Shown piece after piece: positions 9,700-17,620 of a stretch of 64,000 nt of DNA (position 1 is the stretch's first letter; each line of letters begins with the position of its first letter). Source of the DNA: Streptomyces sp. NBC_01669 (lineage in GTDB: Bacteria; Actinomycetota; Actinomycetes; Streptomycetales; Streptomycetaceae); NCBI RefSeq assembly GCF_026339735.1, contig NZ_JAPEQG010000001.1, positions 1,240,001 through 1,304,000 of the forward strand, in the 5' to 3' direction. Below the pieces are notes generated by a model, which was given only the letters and a program-made list of their open reading frames with translations, was not told the DNA's origin and made no database searches. Made by a program: the position numbers and the translations under genes.

Positions 9700-9903
9700 G
9701 ACGACGCAGAAGGCGGAAGCGTCCCCGAGACCACCGCCAAGCACTCCAGACCACCTTCGTCCGCCGGTCGTGGCGACACCACGTAGACCTGCTCGACCGC
9801 ACTGCCGAACAGCTCGCCGAAAGCCTCCCGCGACGCACGCGCACCCCCTGAGCCGCTGCGGCCGTAAGCACCACACCCCCAACACAAGGAGATCACCCCG
9901 CAC

Positions 9904-10401
9904 ATGGCCGTCCGTACTACCTGGAAGATTGTCCACAGCTGTGGGCACGAAGTGACCATCAACCTGTCCAACCGTCCCGCCGACCGGCGCGCCGGATATG
10001 CCCGCTGGCTCGAAGGCCGCGACTGCACGGATTGCTGGAAGGCCGCCCGGGACTCCGACACGGAATCCAAGGAGGCATGGCTCGCCGCCAAGCGCGCCGA
10101 GGAGCAGGAATCCGCCCGCGCGTGGGCCGAGCAGTTCGACATGCCGCCACTCGAAGGGCCCGACAAGGCCCTCGCCTGGGGCGAACGATCCCGCCACCAG
10201 CTCGTCACCGCCGCGTACAACTCGCTGGTGAGCGAGGGCACCTGGGACGATGCCGACTGGCCCGTCCTGGAGGACAAGATCCGTACCGTCTCCCGCGCCG
10301 GATGGTGGATCGACCAGCGTGACGCTGAGGGCGCTGACCTGCCCGAACTCCTGGATGCCGCGGCGTCCGACGACATCGGTACGGAGAACCCCTTCCGCTG
10401 A
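9904..10401 (+). CDS. hypothetical protein with N-terminal zinc-ribbon-like motif
   Basis: 165 aa. The N-terminus has HSCGHE and later GRDCTDCW, a His/Cys pattern that could bind one zinc. The rest is an acidic amphipathic helical domain (residues about 50-150). AAGGAG lies 12 bases before the ATG, a slightly long spacing. I know similar proteins only as uncharacterised plasmid or ICE genes in actinomycetes. The gene is followed three bases after its stop by the first copy of a repeated hairpin element. The 204 bases upstream (9700-9903) contain no gene I can support. Confidence 0.6.
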   Translation: MAVRTTWKIVHSCGHEVTINLSNRPADRRAGYARWLEGRDCTDCWKAARDSDTESKEAWLAAKRAEEQESARAWAEQFDMPPLEGPDKALAWGERSRHQLVTAAYNSLVSEGTWDDADWPVLEDKIRTVSRAGWWIDQRDAEGADLPELLDAAASDDIGTENPFR

Positions 10402-10403
10402 CG

Positions 10404-10465
10404 GCGGGGCAACATAGCCGGGAAACGCCGGTTAGCCAAACCGGCGTTCCTCCGGACTATTGATG
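10404..10465 (+). repeat. hairpin element with conserved flanks, copy 1
   Basis: The conserved 5' flank GCGGGGCAACATAG is followed by an inverted repeat, core AACGCCGGTT / AACCGGCGTT around the loop AGCCA, with outer CCGG pairs separated by a small internal mismatch. The 3' flank is ATTGATG. A second copy lies at 27557-27620, with the same flanks and loop but a different, compensated stem sequence. It sits just after a stop codon and 35 bases before the next ATG. It may be a terminator, an attenuator or a protein-binding site. There is no U-tract. Confidence 0.65.
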
Positions 10466-10500
10466 CTCCCACCCCGCCAGCCACTGCGTGGAAGGAACTC

Positions 10501-10926
10501 ATGTCCCAGCCCCCGCCCACCTCGGCGTTCGCACCGACGCCCGACCCGCTCACCCCCGACCGGGACATCACCCATTCCCACTTCCAGGCCGGCGACACCG
10601 TCGTCGTACTGAAGGGGGCGGCGGGCGGGGAGTTGTGGGGCGACGCAATGCGCGTCGTGGCCCCCTCCTGGCACACCCCGACCGACGAGGACGGTTGGCG
10701 ACTGCGGGATGCGACCGGCGGCCCCCGTTCCTACGTCACCGCCCACCCCCGCTACCTCGTGCACCTCTCGCGTCGCTGCCCGGACTGCCTGATCTACCTG
10801 CGGGCCATGGAGGACACGCTCCTGGCGCGGTTCGCCGACCGCAACGAGCTGATCGACTGCGGCTGGTACACCACCACCGCCCTGGGCCAGCTCGTGCACA
10901 TCGCCGAGATACGGCGCGGCCGGTGA
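10501..10926 (+). CDS. hypothetical protein
   Basis: 141 aa; GAAGGA sits ideally before the ATG. A central beta-rich segment (FQAGDTVVVLKG...MRVVAP...WRLRDATG) looks like a small SH3-like barrel. A CPDC motif and a helix (YLRAMEDTLLARF) follow. The stop overlaps the next start as GTGA, so it is translated together with the relaxase-like gene. The hairpin repeat forms part of its leader. No family recognised; the role may relate to DNA processing by context only. Confidence 0.55.
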   Translation: MSQPPPTSAFAPTPDPLTPDRDITHSHFQAGDTVVVLKGAAGGELWGDAMRVVAPSWHTPTDEDGWRLRDATGGPRSYVTAHPRYLVHLSRRCPDCLIYLRAMEDTLLARFADRNELIDCGWYTTTALGQLVHIAEIRRGR

Positions 10927-11771
10927 TCCCCCGCCTCCACGAGCGGACCCACGCGCCGCACGACCCGCTCGCCGAGGCGCTGGGGCGGCCGGTCTCCCCG
11001 AACGAGGGCCTGCCGGAGTACACGGTCGTCGCCCACTGGCCCGGACTGGATTACTTCACCCTGGACGACGAACAGAAGATCTGGACGTCCGTCCAGTGGG
11101 CCGAGCACCTCGAAGACCCTTACCTGGAACACCCGTTCGCCGCCAGCCCCGACGACGACCGGCACGCAATCCTCCACCTCACCGTCCGGCTTCACCCGGA
11201 CAACCGGCAGCTGACCGGACCAGAGTGGTCCGAAACCGGCCACCGGCTCGCCCGGGCCGCCGGTATCGAGATCCCTGGCGAGGAGCACGGCTGCCGCTGG
11301 ATCGCAGTCCAGGCCCAGCCCCAGCGCCTCGACCTGATCGCCAACCTAATCCGTCTCGACGGCGCGTGGCACGCCCCGCCCAACGACATCCTGCGGCGCC
11401 TCGCGGACGAAGCGCGACGCATCGAGCAGGACCTCCACCTGATCTCTCCGGTACGCACCGGGCCCACAACGCGGCCCGCCATCCGGAAGGCGCCCACCGC
11501 ATCAGCCCAGCTCGCGAGCGTCCTCACTCAACTCGCCGATGAACAGGCCGGCCCACTGGCCGCGGTCCGTGGACTCGTCGAGCACACCGCGCACCGGGTA
11601 GCTCGCCAGCCCGGGGCCGCCGGCACTGACACCGCTCACCGCCTGGAGTTGATCGCCCGCCGCCTCCACGCCATCCAGCAGGACCTGGACACCACCGCCG
11701 TTCACCTGGTCCAGCCCCGGATCGCCGCCGCACGCCCCGTCGCCCGGCGCACCACCCACCGATCGCCGTAG
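10923..11771 (+). CDS. relaxase-like protein lacking the catalytic HxH
   Basis: 282 aa, GTG start in a GTGA overlap. Residues 83-172 follow the layout of actinobacterial mobilisation relaxases: ILHLTVRL, DNRQLTGPEW, then CRWIAVQ...LDLIANLIRLDG, then NDILRRLADEARRIE. In active relatives the strand carries DHIHIVATLVREDG-like histidines that bind the metal. Here the corresponding stretch is PQRLDLIA, so both histidines are replaced (Arg and Asp). It is probably a DNA-binding or accessory derivative and not a nickase. The C-terminal 100 residues are helical. The homology statement is from memory of the family and was not checked by alignment. Confidence 0.6.
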   Translation: MIPRLHERTHAPHDPLAEALGRPVSPNEGLPEYTVVAHWPGLDYFTLDDEQKIWTSVQWAEHLEDPYLEHPFAASPDDDRHAILHLTVRLHPDNRQLTGPEWSETGHRLARAAGIEIPGEEHGCRWIAVQAQPQRLDLIANLIRLDGAWHAPPNDILRRLADEARRIEQDLHLISPVRTGPTTRPAIRKAPTASAQLASVLTQLADEQAGPLAAVRGLVEHTAHRVARQPGAAGTDTAHRLELIARRLHAIQQDLDTTAVHLVQPRIAAARPVARRTTHRSP

Positions 11772-11784
11772 GAGAAACGTCTCT

Positions 11785-12480
11785 TTGCCGCTCGCCGAAC
11801 GCTTCCTGGACATCCGCCGCGATCCGCACTCCGAGGAAGTCCTCTCCCCCGACGGTGACTTGGAGGCTCACAGCGTCCTGCAGCGGGCAGGGTTCATCGC
11901 CGTCGTACGCGTCCACGAGACCTACCACCGCGCCCCCACCGGCCTGGCCGACAGGGATGAGGAACGTCTCGCCACCAGCGCCGTCGCCCGCCTGCGGGCA
12001 GCCGGATACCACGTCGACTGCGACGCGGACTTCGACACGGACGCCCGACCTGCGAGTTACCCGCCGTTGAGCTCGTCCGTCGCTCACCTCGCCGAGCGCA
12101 TTCGCGAGGCGACCACCACGGACGAGACGGCCGAGGCACTGACCGAGCTGACTGCCGCCCACGACGGCATCCTCGCAGTGCTGGAGGAAGTCCTCACCGC
12201 CACCGCCGACTTCCACGCCGGCCTCGACCAGGCGGCCGACCCGCACATCGCACGGCGGCTGCGCTACCTCGCCGACGAGCCCCTCCGCATCATCCGCACC
12301 GACCTCGCCGACACCCGCAACGCACTCGCCGACCGGCACACCCCGCACACCGGCCGCAGCACCTGCAGCGCAGAGGTCCCCGCCAACGAACGCGAGCGCT
12401 CCGCCGTGTGCGCCTGCCCGCCCCCGCCACGCGCGCTCCCGGCCCCGCCGCCCCCGGTGGCCGCCGGACTGCGCCGCTGA
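11785..12480 (+). CDS. hypothetical protein with repeated small module plus helical domain
   Basis: 231 aa from TTG 11785 behind AGGAGA. Residues 10-90 contain the recurring module of this block: DPHSEEVL..., AHSVLQRAGF, RVHETYHRAP, then ARLRAAGYHVDCDADF. Residues 95-185 form a helical bundle (VAHLAERIREATTTDE...). The C-terminus is Cys/Pro/Ala-rich. Related modules occur at 3.1, 12.5, 13.3 and 13.5 kb. Function unknown. Confidence 0.6.
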   Translation: MPLAERFLDIRRDPHSEEVLSPDGDLEAHSVLQRAGFIAVVRVHETYHRAPTGLADRDEERLATSAVARLRAAGYHVDCDADFDTDARPASYPPLSSSVAHLAERIREATTTDETAEALTELTAAHDGILAVLEEVLTATADFHAGLDQAADPHIARRLRYLADEPLRIIRTDLADTRNALADRHTPHTGRSTCSAEVPANERERSAVCACPPPPRALPAPPPPVAAGLRR

Positions 12481-12503
12481 CTCCCACCTCGCCCAAGGAC
12501 ACC

Positions 12504-13265
12504 ATGTACGACCACCACGACATCTCAGAGCGCCTCGCCTCATACGCCGACGTCCTCGCCGGCGAACTCCCCGACACCTGGAGCAGCTCTCACCTCCCGC
12601 CGGACGCCAAGGACGATCTCGCCGAACTCTCGGAGCGGATATGGGACCTGGACCTGGTCGCTGCCTCCCTGGCCGAGCATCCGCTCCAGCAGGCGGCCGT
12701 CCTGAGCCGCCTCGACGGCGCGCAGCTCGTCGTCCTTGACCGGCACGACGAACGCGACGGGTTCCTCGTCGCCGCCGTCGCCCCGCGCGCCCTGCCCGAC
12801 GAGGCGTACCGCGCCGTCCCCGAGCCCAACGGCATTGCTCTGGCGGACGATCCTTTCCTGAGCGCCGAGCAGGTCGCCGGCGATCTGCTTGCCCGCTACG
12901 ACAGCGCGCTGGCCCAGGTTCGACACAACGCGCTCGGCGGTCTCCAGCCCTCCCAGGCGGACCGGGTCGTGTTGACCTGGCAGCCGGACGGAAGCGTCGC
13001 CACCGCGCCTGTCGACAACCGTGCCGGTGCGATCCTCATCGCCCACGGCTTCGACCAGGACCCGCAGAGCGGTATTTACCGCCTCAGCGGCGACGATGCC
13101 CAGGCACAGGCCCGTGCCCTGCAGGCGATCGGCCCGCAGCTGGAAGCGATCGGCATCGGGACCGGCCTTCAGCATCCGGCAGGCCGGGCCGCTCCTACCT
13201 CCGCCCCGGCTTCCGTGCCGCCGGTTACGGCGGGTACCCGCACACCGGCAGCCCGCGGGCGATGA
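12504..13265 (+). CDS. hypothetical protein, paralogue of the small-module family
   Basis: 253 aa. ATG 12504 is selected for AAGGA four bases upstream. An N-terminal helical domain (1-75) is followed by a mixed alpha/beta region. Residues 165-225 resemble the recurring module (VLTWQPDGSVATAPVD, GFDQDPQSGIYRLSGDD, then LQAIGPQLEAIGIG). The stop overlaps a tiny downstream reading frame as ATGA. No enzymatic motif visible. Confidence 0.6.
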   Translation: MYDHHDISERLASYADVLAGELPDTWSSSHLPPDAKDDLAELSERIWDLDLVAASLAEHPLQQAAVLSRLDGAQLVVLDRHDERDGFLVAAVAPRALPDEAYRAVPEPNGIALADDPFLSAEQVAGDLLARYDSALAQVRHNALGGLQPSQADRVVLTWQPDGSVATAPVDNRAGAILIAHGFDQDPQSGIYRLSGDDAQAQARALQAIGPQLEAIGIGTGLQHPAGRAAPTSAPASVPPVTAGTRTPAARGR

Positions 13266-13381
13266 AGCATACGGAGCCCGACTTCTGGGTGCTGAGGTAC
13301 GTCACGATCACCAAGGACCCGCGCACCGACCTGGTCGTCGCTATCGGTGGCACCGAGAATGCGGCGGACATCCTGCAGTGA
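13262..13381 (+). CDS. 39-aa reading frame, likely truncated module paralogue
   Basis: ATG 13262 overlaps the preceding stop. The peptide (EPDFWVLRYVTITKDP..., GGTENAADILQ) resembles the N-terminal strand-helix of the 11.8-kb protein (IRRDPHSEEVL..., DLEAHSVLQRAGF) and then stops where the paralogue continues with RAGF. It is either a genuine small protein or the 5' remnant of a deleted paralogue. The ATGA overlap and codon bias favour translation. Confidence 0.4.
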   Translation: MKHTEPDFWVLRYVTITKDPRTDLVVAIGGTENAADILQ

Positions 13382-13498
13382 ATTCGCGTGTTCCCCGCAA
13401 CCACGCCGCCCGCGCCCCGCGATCAACGGCCCTCACACCTCCGCCGAACCCCACCCGGCCCCGGGCCTCCCGGCGGCGTTGACCCCGGAGAGAAGTAC

Positions 13499-13906
13499 AT
13501 GGCCAACCTGGCCGATGAATACGGCACGGACGTCGAGATCTATATCAAGGCTCTGACGACGACCATCCACGCCGACACGCCCACCGGAGCCCCCGCCAGA
13601 CTCCACGACCTGCTGGAGCAGCTCGGCCTGGAGCGCCACGAATACCCCACGGGCGGGCCGATCTACATATGGCACACCGTGCCCGAACACCTCGGCACGG
13701 ACGAGCAGAAGCACCTGGCGACCCGGGCCATCCCCGCCCTGCTCCTGGCCGGATACGAGGTCAACTGCACGCCCGACGTCTTCGACGAAGCCGCCTACCG
13801 GCAGGCCGTGCAAGACATCCGCACCCGCGCTGCCCGCCCCGGCGTGCAGCATGCGGCACCGGCCAGTTCTCCGTCACGACCCGCACCAACCCGCCACACC
13901 CCGTAA
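13499..13906 (+). CDS. hypothetical protein, small-module family
   Basis: 135 aa; ATG 13499 follows GGAGAG at good spacing. The single module covers about residues 15-115: YIKALTTTIHAD, LLEQLGLERHEY, GPIYIWHTVPEHL, then AIPALLLAGYEVNCTPDVFD. The closing L..AGY.V.C pattern is shared with the 3.1- and 11.8-kb proteins. A strong GC-rich hairpin follows eight bases after the stop and probably terminates this transcription unit. Function unknown. Confidence 0.6.
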   Translation: MANLADEYGTDVEIYIKALTTTIHADTPTGAPARLHDLLEQLGLERHEYPTGGPIYIWHTVPEHLGTDEQKHLATRAIPALLLAGYEVNCTPDVFDEAAYRQAVQDIRTRAARPGVQHAAPASSPSRPAPTRHTP

Positions 13907-13913
13907 AACCCCC

Positions 13914-13944
13914 GGGTGGCCCCGGCACCGCGCCGGGGCCACCC
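13914..13944 (+). terminator. GC-rich hairpin terminator
   Basis: Perfect 13-bp inverted repeat GGGTGGCCCCGGC / GCCGGGGCCACCC with the loop ACCGC, starting eight bases after a stop codon. No U-run follows, as is common for Streptomyces terminators. A GTG at 13916 inside the stem is therefore an unlikely start codon. Confidence 0.7.
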
Positions 13945-13975
13945 ACCGAAACCGACCCAACTCCCGGAGAAACCC

Positions 13976-14161
13976 GTAGCAAGCCGCACACCACCACAGA
14001 TCAGCCACCGGCTCACGCCCCGACTCGCGACCGCCCTGTTCCGCCGCTACCTGCGGGCCTGCATCCCCACCGGGCCCGATCGCACCTCACCGCTGGCCGG
14101 CGCCCGCCCGGAGGCCGTCCTCGCAGAAACACAGCGCGTCGGGCAGCGCCACCACCACTGA
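13976..14161 (+). CDS. small hypothetical protein without canonical start
   Basis: About 61 aa of protein-like sequence (SHRLTPRLATALFRRYLRACIP, then ARPEAVLAETQRVGQ) with high GC at third positions. CCCGGAGAAACCC places a good ribosome binding site six bases before GTA (13976), but there is no ATG, GTG or TTG anywhere in the frame downstream of it. The only upstream GTG lies inside the terminator hairpin. Either the start codon has mutated, an unusual start is used, or the gene is dead. Confidence 0.35.
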   Translation, partial: VASRTPPQISHRLTPRLATALFRRYLRACIPTGPDRTSPLAGARPEAVLAETQRVGQRHHH

Positions 14162-14183
14162 CCGTCCAACGACCCGGAGGAGC

Positions 14184-14567
14184 ATGTCCCACCCCACCCT
14201 CTACCCGGTGAGACTGGCCGACGAGATCACCCGCCAGCTCGGCCAGCTCGCCGACCACCTCTCCCAGCTGCCTCCGCCCCACGCCGCGCAGGTCATCGCC
14301 CGCGTTCTCGACCCGGACGCCGGCGTCCTTGGCGGCATCAGCCACCTCGTCGCCACCGGCAGCGCGTTCGCCAAGGACCAGGCCGAACGCGGCGCCCTCC
14401 CCGCGGAGGTGTGGCTCGCCCTGGGCCGTGCCTCGAACGAACTGCACGACATCACCCTCGACCTGGACGAACACCAAGACACCTTGCGGCACGTCGGCAC
14501 CCAGCCCGTCGCCACCGCGGCGAAGCCCCCGGCACCCGCGCCGCTCGTCGTCCGGCGGCGCCGGTGA
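14184..14567 (+). CDS. small helical hypothetical protein
   Basis: 127 aa; GGAGGAG lies directly upstream of the ATG. Predicted all-helical: LADEITRQLGQLADHLSQLP, then ARVLDPDAGVLGGISHLV, then ELHDITLDLDEHQDTLRHV. It resembles the C-terminal domain of the 2.2-kb protein. Its stop overlaps the next GTG as GTGA, coupling it to a DUF317 protein. Role unknown. Confidence 0.6.
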   Translation: MSHPTLYPVRLADEITRQLGQLADHLSQLPPPHAAQVIARVLDPDAGVLGGISHLVATGSAFAKDQAERGALPAEVWLALGRASNELHDITLDLDEHQDTLRHVGTQPVATAAKPPAPAPLVVRRRR

Positions 14568-15367
14568 AGAAGAAGCAGTGGCAGGGCTGGGGGCCCAATG
14601 AGCAGGCCGAGCAGCACTACCTCGTCCAGCCCCGCGCCCTCGCCGGCGGCGGCGACATCCGGCACGTCTCGGAGTTCCTGCGCGCCTCGGGATGGCGGGA
14701 CAAGTCCAAGACCGGCGGCCCCCTGCACATGGAGAGCCCGGACCGCACACTCCGTGTCGCCTACGACCCCTACGTCCTGCCCGGCGGATGGACCGTCCAC
14801 GGCAGGGCGGACGGTGCGAACGGCGAGTGGTCGGCGCACCTGGGCCGACAGACCCCCGTGGAAATCGTCGCCGGCCTGACCGACGCCCTCACCCGTCCCC
14901 GCTCCGCCCACGCCCCCAACGTCTGGGCGCCCCTCGAAGAGCAGGAGTGGGACATGCGTTTCGAGGGCGAGACCTACACGGCCACCAGCCCCGAGGGCAC
15001 CGCGTGGATGCAGTACCACCAGAGCCCTGACGGCTCGGCGATGTGGTGGACCGGAGCAAAGGACAAACAGGGCAACGGCTGGACGGCCAACTTCACGCCG
15101 AACACGCCGATGCACCTCGTGCAAGCCTTCTCGACCGAACTCGCCGGACCCGACCCCGTGATGCGCCCGCGCGGACGCGTCCCCCTGAGCGCGCAGATCC
15201 GTACCTGGTCGGTCTCCGTCAAGCCCTCCCAGCTCAGCGCATGGCAGCAGGCCCGCATCACCGCCGCCCGCGCCGCCACCTGGGCCCGCAACAGCGCGCA
15301 AAGCGCCCGGCCGCGCACCAGCGCCCGCCCATCTACCCCGGCCGGCGGCGCACGAACCCGCCGCTGA
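14564..15367 (+). CDS. DUF317 protein, two tandem domains
   Basis: 267 aa, GTG in a GTGA overlap. Two DUF317 units: about residues 15-115 (YLVQPRALAGGGDIRHVSEFL, W....RT, G.WS.HLGRQTPVEIVAGLTDAL) and about 120-200 (WDMRFEG, TSPEGTAWMQY, GWTANFTPNTPMHLVQAFST). The tail is basic and Ala-rich. DUF317 proteins are a Streptomyces-typical family of unknown function, often found on conjugative elements. They fold into repeated beta units that may bind nucleic acid or protein; no function is established. Confidence 0.8.
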   Translation: MKKKQWQGWGPNEQAEQHYLVQPRALAGGGDIRHVSEFLRASGWRDKSKTGGPLHMESPDRTLRVAYDPYVLPGGWTVHGRADGANGEWSAHLGRQTPVEIVAGLTDALTRPRSAHAPNVWAPLEEQEWDMRFEGETYTATSPEGTAWMQYHQSPDGSAMWWTGAKDKQGNGWTANFTPNTPMHLVQAFSTELAGPDPVMRPRGRVPLSAQIRTWSVSVKPSQLSAWQQARITAARAATWARNSAQSARPRTSARPSTPAGGARTRR

Positions 15368-15393
15368 ACCACCGCCCCGTTCCAAGGACACCG

Positions 15394-15705
15394 ATGCCCG
15401 CACTCACCCCGGACACCATCCGCACCCTGACCGAGACGCTGGCAGATCTCACCGACTACCTGCGCGAGAACCCCAACCCCGCAGAAGCCCTCGCGCTCGT
15501 CGAGCCCCTCCTCGACGAGTACACGGGACTGCCCGTCCAGCTCTCCGACACCCTGCGCGCCCTCGCCCGCGCCGTACAGGACCACCCCGCCACGCCGCGC
15601 ACCGCACAGGTCGACCTTCTGATCACCGAGCTGCGCACGGCCGCCTGGGAACTGGCCGACCAGCACACCCTCCACCACGCCCTCGACGATCTCCGCGACC
15701 TGTAA
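15394..15705 (+). CDS. small helical hypothetical protein
   Basis: 103 aa; AAGGA sits five bases before ATG 15394. Predicted four-helix protein (IRTLTETLADLTDYLRENP, LVEPLLDEYTGLPVQLSDTL, and so on). It lies between two DUF317 genes in the same direction, a pairing repeated in this block: a small helical protein next to a DUF317 protein. No known family. Confidence 0.6.
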   Translation: MPALTPDTIRTLTETLADLTDYLRENPNPAEALALVEPLLDEYTGLPVQLSDTLRALARAVQDHPATPRTAQVDLLITELRTAAWELADQHTLHHALDDLRDL

Positions 15706-15731
15706 GGCAGTTCCCCACAGGGCGAGCCGGG

Positions 15732-16562
15732 GTGCTGCTGGTGCCGCTGAGCGAACGGCAGCTCGCCGCCTTCGCCGACAAGCACGCCTGGCAGATCCCG
15801 TTCGACACCAGCCCTCGCCACCTCGCGGGCCCCGGAGATGCCCGCCACGTCACGCACGGCCTGGCCGCCGCCGGGTGGAGCACCGCCTCCGACCCTCTCA
15901 GCGCCGAAATCGTCCTGCGCAGCCCCGACCTGCGCTACCAGCTCCAGTTCGACCCGCAGTCCGCCACCTCCGCGTGGTGGCGGCTGCGGGCCGAACGCGC
16001 CGATTCCGAGGCCGCCTGGTACGCCGAGTTCGGTGAACTCGTGCCCGCCGAGGTCCTCGCCGCCTGCACGGACGCCCTCATCGTCCCGCCGCAGCAGCAG
16101 CCGGACCCGTGGCAACCGGTGACCTCGGCGGGGTGGCACCGCGAATCGGAGGGCACAGCGCGCTCACCGGACTCCATGTGTCACGTCGAACAGCGCCCGT
16201 TGAACGAGTTCCACGACCGGCCGTCCTGGCACGTCGAGACCTGTGAGCCCGGCCACGGAGAGTTCTCCGGCCCGCGTATCTGGCACGCCTACTTCGACGA
16301 GCACACCCCTGCCCACCTGGTCGGCTCATTCCTCACCGCACTTGCCAAGCAAAGCCCTCTCCAACGCGGCATGTACGACCGCACCGGCCACTACAGCGCC
16401 GTGCATGAACCCAGCCCACTGCGCCCGCAGCAGGTGGTCGACGCCCACACCACACGCATCAACTCCCTCCGCGCGCAGGCACGCTCCGCCCGCCGACAGC
16501 AGACGAAACCCGCGACGACCCCGGCGAACTCACACCCGGTCCATCCGGCCGCTCGCCGCTGA
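15732..16562 (+). CDS. DUF317 protein
   Basis: 276 aa from GTG 15732 (GTG 15741 also possible). A clear DUF317 unit spans residues about 15-115 (TSPRHLAGPGDARHVTHGL, AAWYAEFGELVPAEVLAACTDAL). A second, diverged one spans 130-220 (WHVETCEPGHGEFSGPRIWHAYFDEHTPAHLVGSFLTAL). The C-terminal 50 residues are basic. Same family as the 14.6- and 26.2-kb proteins and the 17.1-kb pseudogene. Confidence 0.75.
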   Translation: MLLVPLSERQLAAFADKHAWQIPFDTSPRHLAGPGDARHVTHGLAAAGWSTASDPLSAEIVLRSPDLRYQLQFDPQSATSAWWRLRAERADSEAAWYAEFGELVPAEVLAACTDALIVPPQQQPDPWQPVTSAGWHRESEGTARSPDSMCHVEQRPLNEFHDRPSWHVETCEPGHGEFSGPRIWHAYFDEHTPAHLVGSFLTALAKQSPLQRGMYDRTGHYSAVHEPSPLRPQQVVDAHTTRINSLRAQARSARRQQTKPATTPANSHPVHPAARR

Positions 16563-16579
16563 AATGACAGGACCCGTCC

Positions 16580-17146
16580 ATCTCCACCGACCACCTCGCG
16601 CACCGCGACGTCCTCCGCCATCTCGACCACTACGTGAAGGACAGCAAGAAGATCCTCGACGCCTGGGACACGTACTCCGACGAGCACACCGACCTCGACG
16701 GCTGGCCCTATGACGACCACGCCTACGGCCTGCGCGCGAGCCAGCGCGACGCCGACACCGCCGCGGCGTTCGAGCCGCTGCGCTACGGCGCCCGCCATCT
16801 GCTGGCCACGGCAGAGACACAGCTGACCCAGCTGCCGGAGAACGCGGTGCAGGGCCGCTGGGTCTACCAACTGGGTGTCCTGCGTGATGCCCTGGGCCGG
16901 CTGGACGAACTGCACGAGCAGTGGCTGGGGACCCGAGACTCTCTCCCTGCCACCGCCAAGCCGGGCACCGCCGACTTCGACGACGCCCTCGCGGAACACC
17001 ACGCCGAATCGTGGAGCTACCTCGACGACTGGGCTACCCACGGCAAGGCGGTCCGGGAGGTCAACACCGCTGCGCGCAACGCCCGTTCGCCGCTTGCTCC
17101 GGTCCCGGCTTCCGCGCCCGCCCGGCGTAATGCGGCACGTAAGTGA
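16580..17146 (+). CDS. hypothetical helical protein, start uncertain
   Basis: About 188 aa if begun at ATC 16580, which lies seven bases after CAGGA. The first canonical codon is GTG 16634 (170 aa), which has no ribosome binding site. The reading frame between them is protein-like (STDHLAHRDVLRHLDHYVKD). The protein is rich in acidic helices (YDDHAYGLRASQRDADTAAAF) and has a basic tail. Function unknown. It overlaps the start of a degenerate DUF317 gene. Confidence 0.5.
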   Translation: MSTDHLAHRDVLRHLDHYVKDSKKILDAWDTYSDEHTDLDGWPYDDHAYGLRASQRDADTAAAFEPLRYGARHLLATAETQLTQLPENAVQGRWVYQLGVLRDALGRLDELHEQWLGTRDSLPATAKPGTADFDDALAEHHAESWSYLDDWATHGKAVREVNTAARNARSPLAPVPASAPARRNAARK

Positions 17147-17588
17147 ACATGCCGCCGACGCACGAAACCGTGGACGTCGAATTCATTGCACCCCGTCATC
17201 TCGCGGGCGGCGGTCACCCATCCTGGGTCACCGTCCCGCTCCATCGGGCCTGTGGCTGGAGCCCCGCCCTGACGGCCAGTGATGGACCCTCTACAACGCC
17301 AACCAGCCGGGCCGGGCCCGCTTCGGCGAACACACCCCGCCACGCCTGATCACGGCGTTCACCACGGCCCTCGCCGACACGCGTCCCTTGGCTCGTACGG
17401 GCAGCCCGCACCGCCTCCCCACCCTCAACCCGAACCTCATCACTCGCAGGTCCACAGAGGTGCCCGCCGTGCGCGTCGCCTCCGCTCTCGATGAGCGCGT
17501 CCGCTCCCTGGCCACTCGTCACACCGTCCCGGCTCCGACACAGCGACCAGCGCGACAAGCGCCGTCCGCGCACGGCCGCATTCGCTGA
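17143..17588 (+). pseudogene. degenerate DUF317 gene
   Basis: ATG 17149 (or GTG 17143) opens a DUF317 N-terminus (FIAPRHLAGGG, WVTVPLHRACGW). Homology then moves to another frame (LWLEPRPDGQ), meets an in-frame TGA at 17280, and resumes directly after it (WTLYNANQPGR, FGEHTPPRLITAFTTALAD). The rest of the frame is open to 17588. Compared with intact relatives about 20-30 residues after the first motif are missing. A deletion or frameshift plus a stop make it a pseudogene unless these are sequence errors. Confidence 0.6.
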
Positions 17589-17620
17589 ACCCACCGCCCC
17601 CGCCCGGAAGTACGTAGCCC

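Noticed and set aside
9700..9851. Possible small + strand gene after the vWA gene
   Set aside because: Part reads protein-like (FVRRSWRHHVDLLDRTAEQL), but there is no start codon or ribosome binding site and codon bias is weak.
13916..13975. GTG 13916 as start of the 14.0-kb small gene
   Set aside because: The codon lies inside a 13-bp terminator stem and has no ribosome binding site.
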